From Chloroflexota bacterium (lineage in GTDB: Bacteria > Chloroflexota > UBA11872): a stretch of DNA of 22,981 bases. Positions 1-8,332 of the stretch are shown here, piece by piece (within the stretch, counting starts at the first letter, position 1; every line of letters starts with the position of its first letter). The stretch covers positions 2,180 to 25,160 of the forward strand of contig JAPOXI010000116.1 of the NCBI GenBank assembly GCA_026707185.1, given 5' to 3'. The notes under the pieces were generated by a model. It was given only the letters and a program-made list of their open reading frames with translations, did no database searches and was not told where the DNA came from. The position numbers and the translations under genes are program-made.

Positions 1-291
1 ACAGTCCGCTTCCCAGCGCCAGCGCGGCCAGGCGTCGATCTGCCAGAGGTTCACGAACGCGGTGCGGGTTGCCCGATCAACGTCATTCAGGCTGGAGCCA
101 TCCGTCGCGTAGATGTTGCGGTCCGTCGGATCCCAGGCCGTCGCACACTGATCGAGGATCGAAAAATAAACTTCACGAGGAAGATTGGATTCGTGGATAG
201 GGTCGGCCGCTGCTCGTGTGTCCCCGAACGCTCCTATAGCTCCGAGCAACACGGCAACAGCAACCACCAGGTTTCGACGTACCCCGCCCAA
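1..291 (-). CDS. Exported protein, N-terminal part (runs off left edge)
   Basis: The minus-strand frame from 291 is open to the window edge (97 codons seen). The start is chosen as TTG at 291-289 because GGGAGG sits five bases upstream, a near-ideal ribosome binding site; there is no ATG in a suitable place. The first residues form a signal peptide: a short basic start (G-V-R-R-N), a hydrophobic run rich in L, V and A, then an A-A-A site near residue 30. The mature part is rich in Asp and Trp and contains one Cys in the segment ILDQCATAWDP. The protein is therefore probably secreted or periplasmic. No family is recognised from this fragment. Codon use is like the neighbouring genes. The call that something is coded here is fairly safe; the function is unknown. 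Confidence 0.6.
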   Translation of the reverse strand, partial: MGGVRRNLVVAVAVLLGAIGAFGDTRAAADPIHESNLPREVYFSILDQCATAWDPTDRNIYATDGSSLNDVDRATRTAFVNLWQIDAWPRWRWEADC

Positions 292-324
292 TGTCGCCTC
301 CCAGCGTGTACAGGAATTATTGTG

Positions 325-555
325 TCATATCGACCACTTCGACACGCCCTGGTCGTAAGACGTGAAGCCACCTGCATTTCGCAGGCTGGGTACATTGATC
401 GGATCGTCGGACGCTGGTGCGGTGCCGACCGTGCCCGACGCGCCAGGTAGCGCGGCACGTGCCATCAGCAGGATTCGAGCCACTCCGCCTGTGCGCGACG
501 GAGCGAGAACAGGGCTGCGGGTGGCAGATCGACGTTCTGAACGGCCCGCGGGCAA
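325..555 (-). CDS. Doubtful small ORF after the nucleotidyltransferase gene
   Basis: A 76-codon minus-strand ORF begins with TTG at 555-553, preceded by GAGG seven bases upstream, 18 bases after the stop of the nucleotidyltransferase gene, and ends just before the start of the exported protein at the left edge. The first half is Arg/Ser rich and looks like non-coding translation; the second half (residues 45-76, with segments such as PINVPSLRNAGG) has more protein-like composition. No family is recognised. It could be a small same-strand gene, the decayed end of one, or nothing. Apart from it, 292-573 holds no feature I can support. Confidence 0.2.
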   Translation of the reverse strand: MPAGRSERRSATRSPVLAPSRTGGVARILLMARAALPGASGTVGTAPASDDPINVPSLRNAGGFTSYDQGVSKWSI

Positions 556-573
556 CGTCGATCCTCAGGACGG

Positions 574-1812
574 TCAGTCTGGTTCACCAGCAAACACGCC
601 CTCACGCCGCAGGTAGTCGCTCACGGCACGATCAAGTCGCCCGGGGTACTCCAGGGACAGCCGGGCGCAGGCGCGCTCGAGAAAGAGGCTGTACGCCGCG
701 GCGACTCGAGTCGCCACGCGGCGAACCCCGGTTACGCCGCCCAGTCGCAGCGGCCGCAGCGCGTCAGTCATCACCGCCGCGTCTTCCGGCCGCAGGCGGT
801 CCGGCGCGTCGGCCGGCACCGGCGTATCGCCCTGGACGGCCGCGTAGGCGAGCTCGGCGGCAAGGCGTGCCGCGCCGGCATATCCCCAGAGCAAGCCTGT
901 GTACATCCCGCGGTTGAAGTACGTGGCACCCACCATGGCGTGGACGAGCAGAAAGCACCCGGCTTCGACGACCGGCCTTGCCGGTCGAGGATCGGGATCG
1001 CGGCCGGGCGGCCCGGGCTGCAACGGGACGGCTATGCCGTAGCGCTTCTCCGCCGCGGTCCCTAACGGTCTCAGTACGTCCAGGGTGGATTCAATCGAGT
1101 CCACCGCCGGATTCGGCCAAGTGTCGCTCCAGCCGGCCAGAGGCGCCAACAGCGGCTCAATGTCGTCGGCCGTCAGCGCGTCCGCTGCGTGCTTCGGCCC
1201 CAGGAGTCCGGCGGCCTGCGGATCGCGCAACAGCAGCAGGAGCCGCTGAGCCGACTCCAGCAGGTTGGCCTGCGCCTGCACGGCCGCGACGATGGACGAC
1301 CGCTCGATGGCTCGTTGCAGTTGTCCCGCCTGGGCGGGAACCTGTGCGACTTCGCGTTCGAGCAGTTCTGGTGGCGAACGGCGCGCAGGCTTATACGGGA
1401 TCTTCTGAAGCCGGGCTCCCAGTCCACAGGGATCGAAGAGCGGCGCGACCGGCTCGTAGCGTTGACGGTCCAGGCTGTTCGGCGACGTGACGACGAAGTC
1501 CGCTCGCAGCGGGCCCTCGAAGGTGACGACCACCAGATCGTCGCCGCGCATCGACCGCATGCGCCAACCCAGGACCGGGCAAATGGACTGCAGGGTGTCC
1601 TCGATGTTGGCCATGAAGGAACGACGGTCGTCGTCCGCAACGGCCAGCCGCAGGTCAACGTCGGACCATCGGTCAGCGTTGCCATCGGCCAAGCTGCCGC
1701 CGGCCCAGAGCGCCTTGACGCGAGCGTCACGTGACAGGACCTGGAGCGCGGCTTCGACAAAGCGGAGGTGCCGCCCGTCGGGCGCCAGGCCAGGGTTGGG
1801 CGGCAGGTTCAT
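574..1812 (-). CDS. Nucleotidyltransferase-domain protein (412 aa)
   Basis: The N-terminal ~110 residues carry the polymerase-beta-type nucleotidyltransferase signature: G39-S40 in the segment WAGGSLADG, the metal-binding pair D51-x-D53 in WSDVDLRL, and a likely third carboxylate D105 in a strand reading LRADFVV. Such proteins transfer a nucleotide from NTP to a small molecule or protein; aminoglycoside adenylyltransferases are one well-known branch. The remaining ~300 residues are largely alpha-helical with Leu/Ala-rich stretches and match no family I can name. The ATG overlaps the stop of the upstream nucleoside hydrolase (ATGA at 1809-1812) and has no ribosome binding site of its own, so it is probably translated by coupling. 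The acceptor molecule is unknown; drug resistance is possible but not shown. Confidence 0.75.
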   Translation of the reverse strand: MNLPPNPGLAPDGRHLRFVEAALQVLSRDARVKALWAGGSLADGNADRWSDVDLRLAVADDDRRSFMANIEDTLQSICPVLGWRMRSMRGDDLVVVTFEGPLRADFVVTSPNSLDRQRYEPVAPLFDPCGLGARLQKIPYKPARRSPPELLEREVAQVPAQAGQLQRAIERSSIVAAVQAQANLLESAQRLLLLLRDPQAAGLLGPKHAADALTADDIEPLLAPLAGWSDTWPNPAVDSIESTLDVLRPLGTAAEKRYGIAVPLQPGPPGRDPDPRPARPVVEAGCFLLVHAMVGATYFNRGMYTGLLWGYAGAARLAAELAYAAVQGDTPVPADAPDRLRPEDAAVMTDALRPLRLGGVTGVRRVATRVAAAYSLFLERACARLSLEYPGRLDRAVSDYLRREGVFAGEPD

Positions 1813-2672
1813 TCGGGTCGATTGATCACGCTGAGGAGTTCGTCATGGAAAGCGTCAACGTCGATCGCGTTGGCCAGCTGCAGTCCTGAGGTCTCCGCGC
1901 CCGGAGCAAAGCGAACCTGGCTGTCGACCACATCCGCGCACATCGGCGACGGATCGAGCGTTAGGAACGTCTGGTCGAGGGCCAGAGTGAGCGCCGCCGG
2001 GTCGTACATGGAAGTCCAGTCACGCTCGCGTCGGTCGAAGTACGTCTCCAGCATGGTGGCCAGCGACACGCCAACGCCTGGCGCCTGGCGCACGCGCGGC
2101 AGATCGTCACGCCACAACTGGGCCTGGCAGGTCACCTTGTAGTCGCCCACCCGAACCGTGCCGCCGTGGTTGCACACGGCGGCGGCGGCCGTTGGATTGG
2201 TGCCGAAGTTGTGCTCGCGTGGGAAAGCCGGCTCGTGCCGACCGCCCATCATCACGATGCCGGCCAGGCCGTCCAAGACTTCGGGGCGCTCGGCCAGCAG
2301 AACTGCCGCGTTGGTGGCCGGACCGATGGTCGCCAGCCAGACAGGCTCCGGGGCGGTGGCGATAACGTCGGCCATCAGCTCCGTAGCCGAGCAGGCCTCG
2401 CAGCGCGGGTCGTCTGTGCCCGGCGGCACCACCACATCGCCCGAGAGAGTCACGGTGTTGACCTCGCCGCCTGGCGCGCCCGCCGCCACCGGCACGTCGT
2501 TGACGCCCATTTCGTCCAGCAACCGCAGCGTCAGCGCCGCCCGCCAACGCGTGTCGCCCAGCACGGTGGTGACCGCGCAGAGATTGATTCGCGAGTTGCG
2601 CACGGCGTAGGCCAGCGCAAAGACATCGTCCACGTCGTCGCCGAGATCCGTATCCAGAATCAGCGAAATCAC
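1809..2672 (-). CDS. Inosine/uridine-preferring nucleoside hydrolase family protein
   Basis: This 287-aa protein has the family's N-terminal calcium/ribose-binding motif, DTDLGDDVDDVFAL (residues 7-20; the longer spacing after the glycine is a known variant), the ATIGPATNAA segment that follows the central strand, MMGG, an N-F-G-T-N-P-T-A-A element corresponding to the usual N-x3-D-P-x-A-A, and a C-terminal Y-D-P metal-binding Asp. The family hydrolyses the N-glycosidic bond of nucleosides to base and ribose in the cytoplasm. The start is GTG at 2672, with GGGAGG eight bases upstream. It overlaps the nucleotidyltransferase gene downstream by ATGA and the small ORF upstream by GTGA. Asn in place of Asp in the N-P-T-A-A element may mean a changed substrate; the natural substrate cannot be read from the sequence. 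Confidence 0.92.
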   Translation of the reverse strand: MISLILDTDLGDDVDDVFALAYAVRNSRINLCAVTTVLGDTRWRAALTLRLLDEMGVNDVPVAAGAPGGEVNTVTLSGDVVVPPGTDDPRCEACSATELMADVIATAPEPVWLATIGPATNAAVLLAERPEVLDGLAGIVMMGGRHEPAFPREHNFGTNPTAAAAVCNHGGTVRVGDYKVTCQAQLWRDDLPRVRQAPGVGVSLATMLETYFDRRERDWTSMYDPAALTLALDQTFLTLDPSPMCADVVDSQVRFAPGAETSGLQLANAIDVDAFHDELLSVINRPE

Positions 2673-2878
2673 GTCACGTGCCTCCCGTGGTCATCCAGCC
2701 GCGCCTTGGCCGGTATGGCCTTGGTGAATTGTGCCCCGTGACGTTGAACCAGAGCCGCGGCGACGGTCGTGAATGCCAGGTGCGCTGGCAGGCGGTCGAG
2801 CGCCGCCCAGGCCTGCTCCCTCGACGCGTCGAGCCACTGGCCACGCTGTTTCACCGGCGGCTGACCGTTGTTGTGCAC
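2669..2878 (-). CDS. Small ORF coupled to nucleoside hydrolase; maybe remnant C-terminus
   Basis: The frame is open on the minus strand from 2989 to the TGA at 2671-2669, which overlaps the GTG start of the nucleoside hydrolase. From GTG at 2878 it encodes 69 residues with strongly GC-rich third codon positions and ordinary composition (segments WLDASREQAWAALDRLP and LAFTTVAAALVQRHG), which suggests real or recently real coding. No convincing ribosome binding site precedes 2878, and protein-like sequence continues upstream of it for about 40 codons, so this may be the C-terminal remnant of a longer gene rather than an intact small gene. No family is recognised. The remaining bases to 3194 contain nothing I can support. 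Confidence 0.35.
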   Translation of the reverse strand: MHNNGQPPVKQRGQWLDASREQAWAALDRLPAHLAFTTVAAALVQRHGAQFTKAIPAKARLDDHGRHVT

Positions 2879-3194
2879 AATCGCCGCGCGACCCGTCCCC
2901 AGGATTTGGCCCCCGTCCCGATGACACGCCGCCGCATGAGCTCCAGCTAACGAGCCTCGCCGTAGGCGCGCTCCGGCGTGGCCGCGGTTTCAAGCCGCAG
3001 GCACGGCAAGTCGGATCAATCGTTCAACCGCCCGTTTCCGACCCTCAACGGACTAATGCCCGGGCCGCTCGCCATGCGGCCTGGACCCGACACTCAGGCA
3101 CTAGCGTCCGGTGCGGGTCACGTCCGGCGGACGAGAGTGCGATCGGACAGCACGCTGGCCAGCGTTGAACGACGAAGGTCGCGATGCACAAGCG

Positions 3195-4511
3195 TCACGT
3201 GCCCACGACGCTTAGGCCTGAGAAAGTCACGTGTGGATCACCTTTGCCCAGGGTTGTAACGCATCCGAATCCCAAAGTAAATGAAGAATATGGAAGTCCA
3301 GCCTCCGAGTGTTTCAGCGCACCGTTGATGTAGAAGGCAATACTCCCGCCCTGGTAGACGAGCCTCGCGTTGTAGAGGCTTCGATCAAATGGAATGCCAG
3401 TCGCATTGATCTCAATCTTAATGGTCGTCCAGTTTGGATCTCGAAACCGTTCCCAGCTAAAGTACGACCGCTTGCCTTCAAAGAGATGTGGTCCCAAGTA
3501 AATAACATCAATGTTGCCATCTTCAACAAGGAAGAACTCGGCCGCGATGTTGTTGTCAGTCCGGAGGTTTGTGAAGAGGTCAAATGTCGAAGCTCGAATC
3601 CGCGCCACGGTTCCGAATGCCTGGTCATTCTCCGCACGGCAGTCGACGCGTTCGGAGGCAAATAGCGTGCGCGGCCCGCTTGGGGGCGGTGCGGCGGGCG
3701 CCGGCGTGGACTGCGGGGCTGGTGCGGGTGCTGGCGTCGGGACCGGGGTCGGCGTCGGCAGGGAGTGCATTGGCTGGCTCGAGACCATCCTGGCTGTGAT
3801 CGGAGCCTTGGCCGCGTCGGGGATAATCACGTTGGACAGTCGCTTCACCTTGTCGGGAACGTTCTGTCGACCGACGGCGCCCACCGTCGTCCCCGGCGCC
3901 GGGACGTTCCAGACTTCAAACACGATGCGCTGCGCGCGCAGCAACTGCAGGCCCTGCGGGTTGCCATTGACCTCCCGCTCTTCGTAGCGAATCGGCAGTC
4001 CGAAGAGGTTCAGCCAGTCCGGTTCGGCCAGAAAAGCGGCCTGGATCTTTGGATTCTGTTCAAGGATCGACAGGTGAACATCCTTGACCTCCGAAAAACT
4101 CAATCCGGCGGTGTAGAACACCTGGTGCAGGGGAACATTCGGCAGCCGTACGTCCGGATATTTGTTCGCCAGCGCGTCCAGCGTGTTGTAGTAGTTCATT
4201 CGATTTTCGCCGGGCGACCACTGCAGGATGACCTTTTGAAATGCCTGGAGCGTGAAGGGCCCGTCGACCCATCGCTGGCTAATCGGGTAGCCGATAGCCT
4301 GGAGGCTCTTGGTCCGGACAAACGCCCACATCGGCACGTCGTTGTCGTTTGTGACCGCGAAACCGTCGTCCGGCTCGGCCGTGTCACTGCCAGTCGCCGT
4401 AAAGAGGCAGCCGTCGTCAAGGGCGATGCCGTCACAGTCGACGGCGTGCGCCGGAGCGACCAGCGCGAGCAATAGCAATGCGCTGGCCAGCGCGAGAATC
4501 AGCCGGCGCAT
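3195..4511 (-). CDS. Secreted two-domain protein with Pro-rich linker
   Basis: Residues 1-23 are a classical signal peptide (basic MRR, Leu/Ala core, A-H-A cleavage site). Residues ~60-130 contain GYPIS (74-78), a W-V-D-G-P-F-T-L-Q-A-F-Q-K stretch and an N-x-L-D element, a pattern that recurs in exported Chloroflexota proteins with G-Y-P-I-S domains. Residues 250-280 are a Pro/Ala/Thr linker. Residues 281-438 are beta-rich with the motifs FYINGALKH and FTLGFG near the end, resembling a concanavalin-like (LamG-type) sandwich, which would fit binding of glycans or cell-wall material. There is no catalytic motif I recognise. The ATG at 4511 has AGG at suitable spacing. The gene stands alone, with more than 200 bases on both sides. 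The C-terminal fold is inferred from pattern only. Confidence 0.8.
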   Translation of the reverse strand: MRRLILALASALLLLALVAPAHAVDCDGIALDDGCLFTATGSDTAEPDDGFAVTNDNDVPMWAFVRTKSLQAIGYPISQRWVDGPFTLQAFQKVILQWSPGENRMNYYNTLDALANKYPDVRLPNVPLHQVFYTAGLSFSEVKDVHLSILEQNPKIQAAFLAEPDWLNLFGLPIRYEEREVNGNPQGLQLLRAQRIVFEVWNVPAPGTTVGAVGRQNVPDKVKRLSNVIIPDAAKAPITARMVSSQPMHSLPTPTPVPTPAPAPAPQSTPAPAAPPPSGPRTLFASERVDCRAENDQAFGTVARIRASTFDLFTNLRTDNNIAAEFFLVEDGNIDVIYLGPHLFEGKRSYFSWERFRDPNWTTIKIEINATGIPFDRSLYNARLVYQGGSIAFYINGALKHSEAGLPYSSFTLGFGCVTTLGKGDPHVTFSGLSVVGT

Positions 4512-4619
4512 GGCGTACCTGGCGCTTCAGCCGCCCAAACGTTCCGTTGCAACTCGGGACTCAGTCGACATTCATCGCTGGGCACCCTAGATGTCGGTTC
4601 GTGGAGCGTCAATTCAGTC

Positions 4620-4635
4620 CCCCGGCCCGCCGGGG
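4620..4635. other. GC-rich hairpin in the 4512-4744 gap
   Basis: A seven-base perfect inverted repeat (CCCCGGC/GCCGGGG) with a two-base loop lies about 110 bases beyond the stop of the halogenase gene. It has no run of T on the minus strand after it, so it is at best a weak terminator for the halogenase operon. The rest of the gap holds no gene I can support. Confidence 0.25.
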
Positions 4636-4744
4636 AGCAGCCTGGCAGCCCTGGTGCATGCGCGAATCCTGGGAGCGACATTCTCCAGTGCAGGGTCGAC
4701 GGCGTCTGCCCGACAGGAAAAAACAGGCAGCGGCGAGTGACGGC

Positions 4745-6466
4745 TCAAGCGACGGTCAGTGCGCCTTCTTCGTGGAGTTCTTGCAACGTGTCCGTCACCA
4801 GCGTTCGTACGGCGGTGGAGGACTTGCCAACGGCGGAACCCCACGTTGCGGTGACATCATCCACGACTTGCTGTCCGGTTCGGGAGCCATCCAGCAGCCG
4901 CAATAGCGACGTGGCCGCGATGGAGAGGAAGTGCGTCTTGGTGCTGTCGCCGTCCGGGATTTCCACCAGCGTGGCCGGTCGCAGCACGTCTTCCTGGTCG
5001 TTGAGCATGTACGGCTGCCACTGCACGCCCTCGGCCCACGTCGGTATGCCGCCCAGCAGCTGCTTCACGGTCACCGGCTGGTAATCCCGGGCCTGCCGCT
5101 CCTCCTCCAGGTAGTCCTCCAGCTGCCCCTGCTGCTCGTCACTAAGTTCGAGCTCAAAGTTCTGATAGATGATCTTGAGCTGCTCGGGGCTGAATCCGCC
5201 GGCGTGCTTGAGCTTGAGGTGGCTGGTGGCGCCTGGGCTGCGTGAGACGCCGGCGGCGATCAGCGAGAACGCCTGTTGCAGCGAGAAACTCTGGGACGGG
5301 TCCACGATGCGCCGGGCCTGCCAGAACCAGTCGTCGCGATTGCGTTCGCCGTGGTACCAGTGCAGGGCCAGTTCCAGGAAGTCCTGCGCCGTCTTGCGGT
5401 ACTCGCTGTCGTACCAGTGCATGGCCAGGGGTTCCACCTCGGGCTGGCGGAGTGCGGCGGTCAGGGTCAGTGCTGCGCGAATGGCTCCATTCATGGCCAG
5501 CGCGATCCCCGTGGAGAGCACCGGATCGACGAAACAGGCCGCGTCGCCGCACAACATGAAACCAGGGCCGTAGAACGACCGGCAGAAGAAGGACCAATCG
5601 CTGTCCATCTCCACGTGGTCGGAGATCCAGTCCGCCGGTTCCAGCAAACGCAGCAATTCCGGCGTAATGGCCACGTTGTCCAGAAAGAACCTGACCCGCT
5701 GGTCCGGGTTCATCCCGCGCACGTGGCTCGGGTCGGTCACAAAGCCGACGCTGCTGACTTCATCGGCCAATGGGATGTGCCAGAACCAGCCGGCCTCGCT
5801 GGACACAATATGCAGGTTCCCATCGTCGTTGAGCGTCAGGTCCGGGTAGACCTCGGAAAGCTTGCGCGCGCCCCTGTAATAGCCGGACAGCGAAATGTGC
5901 CGCATCTCCTCGTTGAACTCCCGCAGCTTGAATCGCGTCCCGAGGAGCGAAGACTGGCCTGAACAGTCCAGGACGTAGCGGGACAGCAGCTTGCCTTCCG
6001 AGCCGTCCGGCCCACGCCAGCGTAGGCCAGTCACGCGCCCGCCCAACTGAATGGTGTCGGTGACCTGGGTTTCTTCCCATACAACCGCGCCGCAGTCCTC
6101 GCTGTGGTCCAGCAGGATTTTGTCGAAATCGGCTCGCCGCACCTGGAAGGCGAAGAAGGCGTCGTCAATCATTTCCGAGAACCGCAAGGTCCAGGGTTCG
6201 CGGCTGCGGCCCCAGATATAGGTGGCCCCGTACTTGCGGACGAAGCCGGCCTGCAGAACCTTGTCAGTAATGCCCATCTGGTCCAGTGCGAGAAAGGCGA
6301 TCGGCAGGAGCGACTCGCCAATGTGCTCGCGGGGGAAGCGTTCGCGCTCCAACACAGCGACTCGGAACCCGGCGCGTGACAGCAGGGTGGCGGCCGTGGA
6401 GCCGGCCGGCCCGCCGCCAACAACAGCTACGTCAACTTCAAGGCCATCCACCGGAGAAGTGCTCAT
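4745..6466 (-). CDS. FAD-dependent halogenase-like protein with PqqD-like C-terminal domain
   Basis: This 573-aa flavoprotein starts with a dinucleotide-binding motif (GGGPAGSTAA, residues 17-26) and the ERERFPREHIGESLLP segment typical of flavin-dependent halogenases. It has the family's two diagnostic features: a Lys in G-F-V-R-K78-Y-G-A-x-Y-I-W-G, the position of the catalytic lysine that guides HOCl, and W227-F-W229-H-I-P, matching the WxWxIP motif that separates halogenases from monooxygenases. The second FAD contact is GDAACFVDPVLSTG (307-320). Helical residues ~345-490 follow. Residues ~494-573 (THFLSIAATSLLRLLDGSRT, then a helical end) resemble PqqD-like winged-helix domains that bind peptides or carriers. 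It is the last gene of the operon and overlaps the TPR gene by ATGA. A substrate on a carrier or a peptide is plausible; the substrate is unknown, and FADH2 would have to come from a reductase elsewhere. Confidence 0.85.
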   Translation of the reverse strand: MSTSPVDGLEVDVAVVGGGPAGSTAATLLSRAGFRVAVLERERFPREHIGESLLPIAFLALDQMGITDKVLQAGFVRKYGATYIWGRSREPWTLRFSEMIDDAFFAFQVRRADFDKILLDHSEDCGAVVWEETQVTDTIQLGGRVTGLRWRGPDGSEGKLLSRYVLDCSGQSSLLGTRFKLREFNEEMRHISLSGYYRGARKLSEVYPDLTLNDDGNLHIVSSEAGWFWHIPLADEVSSVGFVTDPSHVRGMNPDQRVRFFLDNVAITPELLRLLEPADWISDHVEMDSDWSFFCRSFYGPGFMLCGDAACFVDPVLSTGIALAMNGAIRAALTLTAALRQPEVEPLAMHWYDSEYRKTAQDFLELALHWYHGERNRDDWFWQARRIVDPSQSFSLQQAFSLIAAGVSRSPGATSHLKLKHAGGFSPEQLKIIYQNFELELSDEQQGQLEDYLEEERQARDYQPVTVKQLLGGIPTWAEGVQWQPYMLNDQEDVLRPATLVEIPDGDSTKTHFLSIAATSLLRLLDGSRTGQQVVDDVTATWGSAVGKSSTAVRTLVTDTLQELHEEGALTVA

Positions 6467-8301
6467 GCCAGCGCCTTGAGCCGGGCGCGCGCCTGCGCCA
6501 GATTGCTGCTGATCATCGCATGCTGTTGTGGGTAGGCGTCGGCGCTAAACACCGTCGCGGCGACCTCGAAACTTCGCACGGCCTCCGCCAGCGTCCGGGC
6601 GTCGCTGCCGCGCTGCATCAGGGCGACCGCCAGGTTGAAGTGGACGCTGGCGGACTCACGTTGGTGGGTGTCGACATCGTAGGCTCCCGCCGAAGCCCGG
6701 TAGGCCTCGATCGCCGAGGCCAGCAACTGCGGCTCGCCGCGCGCGGCCTGGGACGCGAGCGCCATGCCCAGCAGCATCTGAGTCTCGGCATGGGCGACCC
6801 TATCGGCGTTTCGAGGTCGGTCCTCCAGCGCGCGGTTCAGGTGGTCGGCGGCCTCGGCCAGGGACTCGGGCGCTGCGGCGCCGGATTCCAGCGCAAGTCG
6901 GCCCAGCAAATGGTGGGCCCGTCCAACCAGCGCCCGGTCCTCGTCGGAGGCCTCCAGAGCGCGGTTCACCGCCGCGGCGGCGCGGCGCACGTTGTCGGCT
7001 CGGTCACCGTCGGGCCGCGCGACCAGAGCTTCAGCCAGCGCCACCTGGAGCGAGGCATAGGCCACGGGCTCGGCATCTCGGCTAATGGCGTCCAAACCCG
7101 CCTCAAACGTCTCGATGGCTTCACGCACGTTTGCCGTCCGATCGCCGACGGCGGAGGCCAGCAAGGCGGAGCCGAGCGAGAGGTTGACCCGCGCGAATTC
7201 GGTGGGGAACTGAGCGCGCGGCCAGGCCGACAGCGCGTGGCGGCTGATCTCGATAGCCCGGGCAATGCGCTCCGGCGTGCGCATCGGACCTTGCAGGATC
7301 GCCCGTGGCGCTTCGATCAGGGCGGGCGCCACAATCGAGGCGGATCTCAGGCGCGGCGCCAGCGCAAGCGCGGACTCATAGTGCGCAAGTGCCGCCGCAC
7401 AGGCCTTTTCGCCTCCGCCGGGCAAGCGCGCGGACCACAGCCGGCCAAAGCCAAGCCTGACCTCCGCGTGTCGATCAGGCTCCGACTCGGCCGAGACCTC
7501 GGCCACCGCCACGTCAAATGCCCGTATGGCCTGGTCGAAGCGCAGTGGGTCGAGGGTCGTCAGCTCAACCTGCGTCAGGGCCGCTTCGGTCAGCGCGGCG
7601 GAGCGCAGGTCACCTCGGTTGCCCGCATCCGCCAAATCCGCCGCCCGTGTGAAAGCCTGAATGGACGCCTCCAGCTGCGCGCCACGGTGGCCTTCCATTT
7701 GCACACGCCGGGTCTGGCCCAGGCCAAGCAGAAACTCGGCGTGTTCCGCCGGATACTCCTCCGCTGAAACGCCTTTCAGGAGCGACTCATAGGTGGCGAC
7801 GGCCTGCGCCCTGGCACCGGCGTCGGGTGTGGCCGCGAGCACGGCCGCCACGTTGGCGCGCGCCCGCGCGTGCTCCACCGGCGACACCTCGGGCGAGAGC
7901 GCCTCCAGCACCGTTTCGAAACACCAGCGGGCCGCCTCCAACTGCCCGCCGGCCCAGTTGGCCAGGCCCAGACCATGAAACGCTCGCGCAAACGCCTCCG
8001 GGAACTCGTCGCGATTGAAGACCACGATCGCCTTCTGGTAGCTGTCGAGCGCCTCGTCGAGCACGTCCGGATCGCCCAGGCGCGCCCGCAGGCTCAGCGT
8101 GTCGGCAAGATCCAGCTGGAGCGCGCCAAATTCAATTGGGAGTGTGGCCAGGTCGAAAGCGTCGGCTGCTTCGATCAGGAGATCGGTTGCCGCGCGCAAC
8201 TGCATGACGTCGCTGCTGCCACGCAACGCACGAGCCTGCGCGACCTTGCGACGTGCCGCGGTCAGGCTGGCTTCATCCGGCAGGCGCGACACCAAATCCA
8301 T
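6463..8301 (-). CDS. TPR-repeat protein
   Basis: About 612 residues consist almost entirely of helical pairs of TPR type: A/L/G-rich repeats such as FARAFHGLGLANWAGGQLEA and LQVALAEALVARPDGDRADN recur about every 45-55 residues, often with an A-Y/F-x-x-A pattern and repeated D-R-A-x-N turns. No signal peptide or membrane segment is seen, so it is probably a cytoplasmic scaffold. GTG (8304) and ATG (8301) stand next to each other as starts, neither with a clear ribosome binding site; ATG is used here. It lies 31 bases after the SRPBCC gene and its TGA overlaps the halogenase ATG, so the three are co-transcribed and this protein probably works with the halogenase, perhaps holding its substrate or partner (inference). 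Confidence 0.82.
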   Translation of the reverse strand: MDLVSRLPDEASLTAARRKVAQARALRGSSDVMQLRAATDLLIEAADAFDLATLPIEFGALQLDLADTLSLRARLGDPDVLDEALDSYQKAIVVFNRDEFPEAFARAFHGLGLANWAGGQLEAARWCFETVLEALSPEVSPVEHARARANVAAVLAATPDAGARAQAVATYESLLKGVSAEEYPAEHAEFLLGLGQTRRVQMEGHRGAQLEASIQAFTRAADLADAGNRGDLRSAALTEAALTQVELTTLDPLRFDQAIRAFDVAVAEVSAESEPDRHAEVRLGFGRLWSARLPGGGEKACAAALAHYESALALAPRLRSASIVAPALIEAPRAILQGPMRTPERIARAIEISRHALSAWPRAQFPTEFARVNLSLGSALLASAVGDRTANVREAIETFEAGLDAISRDAEPVAYASLQVALAEALVARPDGDRADNVRRAAAAVNRALEASDEDRALVGRAHHLLGRLALESGAAAPESLAEAADHLNRALEDRPRNADRVAHAETQMLLGMALASQAARGEPQLLASAIEAYRASAGAYDVDTHQRESASVHFNLAVALMQRGSDARTLAEAVRSFEVAATVFSADAYPQQHAMISSNLAQARARLKALA

Positions 8302-8332
8302 CACTGGCGCGCCGGACTGGTCGGTGGCCGCC

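Noticed and set aside
4499..4681. 60-codon minus-strand ORF downstream of the halogenase, considered as a precursor peptide
   Set aside because: It has a GGAG too close to its ATG, runs into the start of the secreted-protein gene, and shows no leader/core organisation; the evidence is too weak to call it.
4697..4731. Hairpin with an internal A6/T6 run after the halogenase gene, considered as a terminator
   Set aside because: The stem is only about five bases and the T run lies in the loop rather than after the stem on the minus strand.
6286..7767. 493-codon plus-strand ORF opposite the halogenase and TPR genes
   Set aside because: Arg/Gly-rich low-quality protein caused by high GC; the minus-strand genes have clear families and overlap by ATGA.
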